The notes under the pieces were generated by a model. That model saw only the letters and a program-made list of their open reading frames with translations. It made no database searches and was not told where the DNA came from. From NCBI GenBank assembly GCA_013141125.1, contig JABFRO010000001.1, positions 1,736,001-1,800,000 on the forward strand: a DNA stretch of 64,000 nucleotides, read 5' to 3'. This DNA is from Methylophilaceae bacterium. Lineage in GTDB: Bacteria; Pseudomonadota; Gammaproteobacteria; Burkholderiales; Methylophilaceae. The position numbers and the translations under genes were made by a program. This document shows positions 59,196 through 64,000 of the stretch, one piece after another. Each line of letters starts with the position of its first letter. The stretch's first letter is position 1.

Positions 59196-59857
59196 GTCAA
59201 AATTTAAAAGACAAACTGGATGCTGGCTTGTTGGAAAGCGGCTTGAATCTACCCGAAACTGTGCGGCAAAAACTGCTGGATTATCTGGCACTGCTGCAAA
59301 AATGGAACAAGGTACACAACCTCACCGCCGTGCGCGAGCCGGAAGAAATGGTCACCCTGCATTTGCTCGACAGCCTCTCGGTATTGCCGCATATCCATGC
59401 CAAACGCTTGCTGGATGTGGGCAGCGGCGCGGGTCTGCCGGGCATAGTGCTGGCCTTGTGCCTGCCGGATTTGCAAGTCACGGTGATGGATTCCAGCCAT
59501 AAAAAAGCCAGCTTTATGCGCCAGGCCAAAGCCGAGCTGGGCATCGGCAATCTCGAAGTGGTATGCGGCCGTGTGGAAGCCTATCAACCTGAGCAGCTTT
59601 TCGATGTCATTATCTCGCGCGCCTTTTCCGAATTAACGCTATTTATCAACTTGACCAAACACTTACGTGCAAAAGAAGGCACGTGGCTGGCCATGAAAGG
59701 TGTGCATCCCTATGACGAACTGGCGCAGCTGGGCTTTGAAAGTGTCAGCGTAGAACCGCTAAAAGTGCCCGGATTGCAGGCACAGCGCCATCTGGTATTT
59801 CTGCCGTTCAGTAATGTTAAACTGGCTGACACCAACGAAAACTCGAAAGCTCAATAA
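59192..59857 (+). CDS. rsmG: 16S rRNA (guanine527-N7)-methyltransferase
   Basis: A 221-residue SAM methyltransferase. [22 protein letters not shown] and motif [17 protein letters not shown] are typical. Its ATG overlaps the mnmG stop by four bases (ATGA). Confidence 0.96.
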   Translation: MSQNLKDKLDAGLLESGLNLPETVRQKLLDYLALLQKWNKVHNLTAVREPEEMVTLHLLDSLSVLPHIHAKRLLDVGSGAGLPGIVLALCLPDLQVTVMDSSHKKASFMRQAKAELGIGNLEVVCGRVEAYQPEQLFDVIISRAFSELTLFINLTKHLRAKEGTWLAMKGVHPYDELAQLGFESVSVEPLKVPGLQAQRHLVFLPFSNVKLADTNENSKAQ

Positions 59858-59860
59858 CCC

Positions 59861-60666
59861 ATGCGGATTTTAGCAATTACCAATCAAAAAGGCGGCGTTG
59901 GCAAAACGACCACTTGCGTCAATCTGGCAGCCAGTCTGGCAGCCACCAAACGCCGCGTTTTGCTGATTGATCTTGATCCGCAAGGCAATGCCACCACCGG
60001 CAGCGGCATAGACAAATCGGCACTCAAGCAAACTATTTATCATGTGCTGATCGGTAAAAATACATTGAAGGAGGTGATAAAGCCCTCCCCAAAGGCAAGT
60101 TTGATGTCATTCCTGCCAACCGTAATCTAGCCGGCGCTGAAGTTGAGCTGGTCAATGAAATCGCGCGTGAAACAAGGCTAAAAGTGGCTTTGAAAGAAAT
60201 CGGCGACGATTATGATTATGTGCTGATCGACTGCCCGCCTGCCCTGAATTTAATCACGGTCAATGCGCTGACTGCCGCTGATGCGGTGATGATCCCCATG
60301 CAATGCGAATACTATGCACTGGAAGGCTTGTCTGACCTGGTCAACACCATCAAAAAGGTGCGCGCGCATCTGAACCCCGGTCTGGAGATTGAAGGCCTGC
60401 TGCGTACCATGTTTGATAACCGCAATACACTGGCGCAACAAGTGTCCGGCGAGCTGGCACAACATTTTGGCGATAAATTGTATCGCACCGTGATTCCGCG
60501 CAATATCCGCCTGGCCGAAGCGCCCAGTTACGGGGTGCCGGTATTGTTCTACGACAAAACCTCCAAAGGCGCATTGGCTTATTTGGCACTCGCCGGTGAA
60601 ATCATCAATCGCGCCGTGGCGGATAATAACCCCAATAAAAATATTGGAGCCGTTGTAAATGGTTAA
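59861..60666 (+). CDS. parA: Chromosome-partitioning ATPase ParA, joined only by a -1 frame change
   Basis: ParA homology starts at 59861 (LAITNQKGGVGKTTTCVNLA, deviant Walker A; LLIDLDPQGNATTGSG) but this frame stops at 60130 after 89 codons. Homology continues without gap in the -1 frame (GKFDVIPANRNLAGAEVELV, then VLIDCPPALNL Walker B and RNIRLAEAPSYGVPV) to 60666. Slipping at 60088-60094 gives a normal protein of about 268 residues. The site has features of programmed frameshifting (see 60068-60094), but a single-base loss in the CCCC run, real or a sequencing error, would look the same. parB follows with an eight-base overlap. Confidence 0.85.
60068..60094 (+). promoter_or_regulatory. 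Candidate -1 frameshift element in parA
   Basis: AAGGAGGTGAT (60068-60078) pairs perfectly with the 3' end of 16S rRNA. After nine bases comes C CCA AAG (60088-60094) in the zero frame, an X XXY YYZ slippery heptamer. No start codon in either relevant frame is placed to use this Shine-Dalgarno for initiation. I see no convincing stem-loop just downstream. Confidence 0.45.
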
Positions 60667-61510
60667 ATTGAAAGGCTTGGGGCGCGGTCTGGATTCACTG
60701 CTGGCGGGCGATATGGGCAGTGTGGGCGAGGCCGATGCCTTGCTGATGCTGAAAGTGGAGCAATTGCAGCCCGGCAAATATCAACCGCGCACACAGATGG
60801 ATGAGGAATCGCTGGCCAATCTGGCCGCTTCCATCAAAACCCAGGGGGTGATGCAGCCGATTCTGGTGCGCAAGGTGGCCGGTGAACGCTATGAAATCAT
60901 TGCCGGTGAACGCCGCTGGCGTGCCGCGCAAATTGCCAGTCTGCACGAGCTGCCGGTACTGGTGCGCGACATTCCCGATGAATCCGCGCTGGCGATGGCA
61001 CTGGTGGAAAACATACAGCGCGAAAACCTCAATCCGCTGGAAGAAGCACAAGGCATCAAACGCCTGATTGATGAGTTTTCCGTCACCCATCAAGCCGCTG
61101 CCGATGCCGTAGGTCGTTCCCGCACGGCTGTCACCAATCTGCTGCGCTTGTTGCATCTGACCGCCCAAGTGCAGGAAATGTTGATGCAAAGCCAGATTGA
61201 TATGGGACATGCACGCGCATTGCTTGGGCTAGAGGGCGAACAGCAAATCCATGCCGCGATGCAAATTAACCAGAAAAAACTCTCGGTACGAGAAACCGAG
61301 CAATTGGTGAAACGATTGCTTAATCCGCCCCCACAAGCTGCAATAGCAGCGGCAAAAGACGAAAATGTTTTACGCCTGGAAGAAACATTGATGGCGCATT
61401 TGGGCGTAGCCGTTCAAATCAAACCAGGCCGCAAAGGTGCAGGAACACTACAAATACACTATACCAGCCTGAGCCAGTTGGATGAAATTAGCGCTAAAAT
61501 CAAAACATAA
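60659..61510 (+). CDS. parB: Chromosome-partitioning protein ParB
   Basis: A 283-residue ParB: N-terminal CTPase domain with GERRWRAAQIA, the VENIQRENLNPLEEAQ region, an HTH domain (VTHQAAADAVGRSRTAVTNLLRLL) and a C-terminal dimer domain. It binds parS and loads ParABS clamps. Its frame is intact, so partitioning appears to be selected for, which argues against loss of parA. Confidence 0.95.
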   Translation: MVKLKGLGRGLDSLLAGDMGSVGEADALLMLKVEQLQPGKYQPRTQMDEESLANLAASIKTQGVMQPILVRKVAGERYEIIAGERRWRAAQIASLHELPVLVRDIPDESALAMALVENIQRENLNPLEEAQGIKRLIDEFSVTHQAAADAVGRSRTAVTNLLRLLHLTAQVQEMLMQSQIDMGHARALLGLEGEQQIHAAMQINQKKLSVRETEQLVKRLLNPPPQAAIAAAKDENVLRLEETLMAHLGVAVQIKPGRKGAGTLQIHYTSLSQLDEISAKIKT

Positions 61511-61612
61511 ATGCAGAATAAGCCAGGCGGCATATTGATGCCTATAGTTTAAATGCCGGGCTTTAGATGTTATGGTTTAACAGACAAGCCGCTGACGGAT
61601 ACTCGCAAAATT

Positions 61613-61640
61613 TAGGCACCTCCATTAATAGAGGTGCCTA
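61613..61640. terminator. Hairpin between convergent parB and cbpM
   Basis: Perfect 10-base arms TAGGCACCTC and GAGGTGCCTA with an eight-base loop. The T-runs are poor. Shared end signal for both directions. Confidence 0.65.
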
Positions 61641-61665
61641 TACGGATGTTTAAGCATTCACACAT

Positions 61666-62010
61666 TTAATTATCATTATCAACTTCCGGTGCATTGTGTT
61701 GTCGCCGCAGAACTTCAAGTTCATCCAGCAGCTGTATTGCCAAAGCGACACCGGCAAAGTTGATACCCAAATCACGTTGCAAACGCAGAGCCACATGGGC
61801 GTGACGCAAATGCAAGCTGGAAAATCTCCATTGGTCGGGTTCACCACCTTCCGGTGCCAGCAGCCCCTCTTCAACCAATTCAGCAATCGTTTCGGCATGC
61901 ACCGCACATGCACGGCAAATTTCAGTCAGCGTCAAGCCCGTCTGCTCATCTAAAATAACGCCGGTTAAAGCCTCTCCATTTGCACTCTGTAGCGTATTTT
62001 CGTTTGCCAT
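61666..62010 (-). CDS. cbpM: Chaperone modulator CbpM
   Basis: A 114-residue MerR-like helical protein that inhibits or modulates the DnaJ homologue CbpA. The LTLTEICRACAVHAETIAELVEEGLL segment and the later LQRDLGINFAGVALAIQLLDEL pattern are typical. The ATG at 62010 is preferred, two bases after the cbpA stop. Confidence 0.85.
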   Translation of the reverse strand: MANENTLQSANGEALTGVILDEQTGLTLTEICRACAVHAETIAELVEEGLLAPEGGEPDQWRFSSLHLRHAHVALRLQRDLGINFAGVALAIQLLDELEVLRRQHNAPEVDNDN

Positions 62011-62012
62011 GC

Positions 62013-62960
62013 TTATACTCCCCAATTGGCACGTGGATTGAAGGATTTGAATGTTTCAGCCATGCCCTGGTAAGCATCTCTGCCCGCATAATTATCCACA
62101 GGTGGCAATACAATTTTCAGCTCCACAAAAAAATCTCCTGCTGTGCCCGATGGTATTCCCCGGCCTTTTAGCCGCAACTTGTCACCTGTCGCTGAATTAG
62201 CAGGTATTTTCAGCTCAACAATACCGGATGGAGTGGGTACTTTTACTTTTGCGCCCAGAGCAGCCTCCCAAGGAGTAATGGGGAGTGCAAGATACACATC
62301 GCGATCTTCAACTCGATAGCGAGCATGTGGGCGAAACTCAATTTCCAGATAAAGGTCACCGGCTTTGCCCTGCCCCAAACCAGGCGCTCCCTGCCCGGCC
62401 AGGCGGATATGCTGCTTGGCACGAACACCACGCGGTATAGTGACATTGAGCTTATGTTCGCGTGTCGTCACGTGTCCCTGCGCATCCACTTCCGGCATTA
62501 ATAGTGTGATAGTACGCGTTGCACCCGCAAAGGAATCTTCCAGATCAATGAGCAACTTGGCATGTTTATCCTCGCCCTGTCCGTGAAAAGTTGAATGACT
62601 GCCGCGTTCTGAGCGAAACCCTTGCCCAAACAGTGATTCAAAAAAATCACTGTAATTGCTTGAATCGCCTCCGGCGAAGCCACCGCCTGAAAACTCGAAT
62701 CCGCTGTTCCAGTCTGGTGGCGGGTTAAAGTCCTGGTTGGCGTTCCAGTTGCTGCCGAGCTTATCGTAAGCCACTCTTTTTTCCGGGTCTTTCAACACCT
62801 CGTAGGCTTCACCCAGCTCTTTGAATTTAGCCTCGGCATCCACCTCCTTGCTCACATCCGGGTGATATTTTCTTGCCAACTGACGATAAGCGCGCTTAAC
62901 TTCATCCTGGGTCGCATCACGCGCTATCCCCATGATTTTGTAATAATCCTTGAATTCCAT
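62013..62960 (-). CDS. cbpA: Curved-DNA-binding DnaJ-family co-chaperone CbpA
   Basis: A 315-residue class B J-protein: J domain with the HPD triad (KYHPDVSKE, about residues 31-39), a Gly/Phe-rich linker (about 75-125) and two C-terminal beta domains without a zinc finger. It stimulates DnaK. The CbpM partner follows it directly. Confidence 0.93.
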   Translation of the reverse strand: MEFKDYYKIMGIARDATQDEVKRAYRQLARKYHPDVSKEVDAEAKFKELGEAYEVLKDPEKRVAYDKLGSNWNANQDFNPPPDWNSGFEFSGGGFAGGDSSNYSDFFESLFGQGFRSERGSHSTFHGQGEDKHAKLLIDLEDSFAGATRTITLLMPEVDAQGHVTTREHKLNVTIPRGVRAKQHIRLAGQGAPGLGQGKAGDLYLEIEFRPHARYRVEDRDVYLALPITPWEAALGAKVKVPTPSGIVELKIPANSATGDKLRLKGRGIPSGTAGDFFVELKIVLPPVDNYAGRDAYQGMAETFKSFNPRANWGV

Positions 62961-63023
62961 AGTTTGTCCTTGCTTTTAGGCATCATGCGCCAAAATTCGT
63001 CAAAAAGTGACAAGTACCAACAT

Positions 63024-63584
63024 TTACCGGTCTGGTCGCAACAACTCAATCTTGAATTGATCCTCATACGGCGGCACATTGCATTCAATAATGTCCATAG
63101 GTGCTACATCCAGTCTGACACCTACAATATCAGCTCGCACCGGTAATTTGGTCACACCCCGATCCACCAAAACAACGGTACGAATTTCTGCGGCCTGTTT
63201 TTTTGCCAAATACTCTACCGCGCGCAGCATAGAATGACCCCGATACATCACATCATCCACCACCAGCACGCTATAGCCGGAAAGATCCAGCGACGCATGT
63301 TCAGGGTTTTCCGTGAGTCTGGTTTCGGGATGCCGCAAAGTGAGGTCATCCGCGTAACGTTTGATCTGCAGATGCAATAGCGAAAAATTGCCCAGATTAA
63401 AATTTTGGCTTAATCGCGTATGCAGCATTTCTGCCAACGGTGCGCCTCGGCGCAAAATACCGACAATAACCACTTTCTCCCTAGCAGTCAGTTGCGCAGC
63501 CATTTGGCAGGCCATGCTGTCCAGTATAGTCCCCAGCTGTTGGGTATCATAGAGACAGAAACGTTCTCCTGCTGGTTTTTCCAA
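63024..63584 (-). CDS. PyrR-like phosphoribosyltransferase
   Basis: A 186-residue type I PRTase with the PRPP loop VLVVDDVMYRGHSMLRA and VVIVGILRRGAPLAE before it, as in PyrR (uracil phosphoribosyltransferase/pyr regulator). The TTG at 63584 lies five bases after AAAGGGGGAGA and fits the family N-terminus; the ATG at 63656 adds 24 residues with a poor ribosome site. No pyr genes are adjacent in the window, so regulation of pyrimidine genes is only a family inference. Confidence 0.83.
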   Translation of the reverse strand: MEKPAGERFCLYDTQQLGTILDSMACQMAAQLTAREKVVIVGILRRGAPLAEMLHTRLSQNFNLGNFSLLHLQIKRYADDLTLRHPETRLTENPEHASLDLSGYSVLVVDDVMYRGHSMLRAVEYLAKKQAAEIRTVVLVDRGVTKLPVRADIVGVRLDVAPMDIIECNVPPYEDQFKIELLRPDR

Positions 63585-63729
63585 ATCATCTCCCCCTTTG
63601 CTAATTAAATTTACCCAATGACCAATGCGCACTACAAGCCTATTTTTGTCAAGCATACCACCACATCACACTTGATTTTTGCCGCGTCATCCCAATTTTA
63701 TAGGTGTAACTTAGCTGAAGGAGTTGCTA

Positions 63730-64000
63730 ATGGCCACCATCCGTCCTGCTGCCGTTGCTGGCATGTTCTATTCTGGCGATGCTGCCCAATTATCGTTTGA
63801 TATTGATGAAATGCTAGCTATGGCGGGAATTCGCGCAGCGCAACTTAAGCCCAAGGTGCTGATTGCACCGCACGCCGGTTATATTTACTCGGGCGCTATT
63901 GCGGCCAGCGCTTATGCGCTGCTGAAAGCTAGCGCAAAAAACATTCGTCGTGTTGTATTGTTGGGGCCTACGCATCGGGTAGCCGTGCGCGGATTGGCCT
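63730..64000 (+). CDS. MEMO1-family protein (AmmeMemoRadiSam system B), truncated at window edge
   Basis: Ninety codons are visible before the window ends. RPAAVAGMFYSGD and LIAPHAGYIYSGAIAASAYA (with the conserved His), then VVLLGPTHRV, are hallmarks of the MEMO1 family. An AAGGAG site precedes the ATG. In many bacteria this gene is linked to AMMECR1 and a radical SAM gene, which may lie beyond the edge. Confidence 0.92.
   Translation, partial: MATIRPAAVAGMFYSGDAAQLSFDIDEMLAMAGIRAAQLKPKVLIAPHAGYIYSGAIAASAYALLKASAKNIRRVVLLGPTHRVAVRGLA

Noticed and set aside
60160-60178. CGTGAAACA in parA as a parS site
   Set aside because: The right half matches the parS consensus but the left half is poor (about 11 of 16), so it is not a convincing ParB site.

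Overview
The window reads as the chromosome of a methylotrophic betaproteobacterium. The order murA-hisGDC-...-hisBHAFIE-hinT-tatABC-dapF-DUF484-xerC, the mlaFEDCB and yadGH-bolA-grxD neighbours, ybgC-tolQRAB-pal-cpoB-queEC and mnmG-rsmG-parAB all fit Betaproteobacteria. Two 3-hexulose-6-phosphate synthase genes point to formaldehyde fixation by the ribulose monophosphate pathway, so a Methylophilaceae-like member of Nitrosomonadales is the best guess. This placement is inferred from gene order and content only. I found no rRNA, tRNA, CRISPR array, prophage or intact insertion sequence.

Layout. 82-1892 (-): an iron-type alcohol dehydrogenase and a DUF2238 membrane protein. 2031-9930 (+): nine tightly coupled genes for membrane lipid modification (CFA-type methyltransferase, DUF2878, DUF1295, a secreted protein, lipocalin, desaturase, FAD oxidoreductase, DUF1365, CFA synthase), with a strong DNA dyad in front. 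9922-13383 (-): a zinc-type ABC import operon without its ATPase, with an outer-membrane barrel protein and a small His/Cys protein. 13444-18056 (-): sodB, xerC, DUF484, dapF and tatCBA. 18082-34033 (-): hinT, the histidine operon interrupted by the two HPS genes, murA, grxD, bolA, an ABC-2 exporter and the mla phospholipid transport operon. 34142-38137: a prepilin, an orphan histidine kinase, cytochrome c4 and engB. 38219-40474 (-): rplS-trmD-rimM-rpsP. 40591-48103 (-): queC, queE, the tol-pal operon and ruvB. 48252-50939 (+): rpsO-pnp. 51100-57078: an accessory stretch with a 2OG-Fe dioxygenase, two toxin-antitoxin pairs (one toxin broken), plsY, folB, an EVE protein and a large ankyrin-repeat protein. 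57279-61510 (+): mnmG-rsmG-parA-parB. 61666-64000: cbpM-cbpA, a PyrR-like phosphoribosyltransferase and the start of a MEMO1-family gene.

Most notable. (1) The two HPS genes share 640 bp with no difference, yet end in unrelated C-termini: one short and amphipathic, the other a transmembrane segment plus an Ala/Pro/Glu-rich tail, suggesting a membrane-tethered formaldehyde-fixing enzyme. (2) parA needs a -1 frame change. The site has a canonical C CCA AAG slippery heptamer nine bases after an 11-base perfect match to the 16S anti-Shine-Dalgarno, the layout of dnaX-type programmed frameshifting, although a one-base error or mutation in the C run explains it equally well. (3) A FitAB-like toxin-antitoxin pair with a frameshifted toxin lies between imperfect direct repeats of about 60 bp. 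(4) Smaller points are a likely CTG start for mlaB, an Ala-rich tail on ribosomal protein S16, and a REPIN-like double palindrome between the mla and yad genes.
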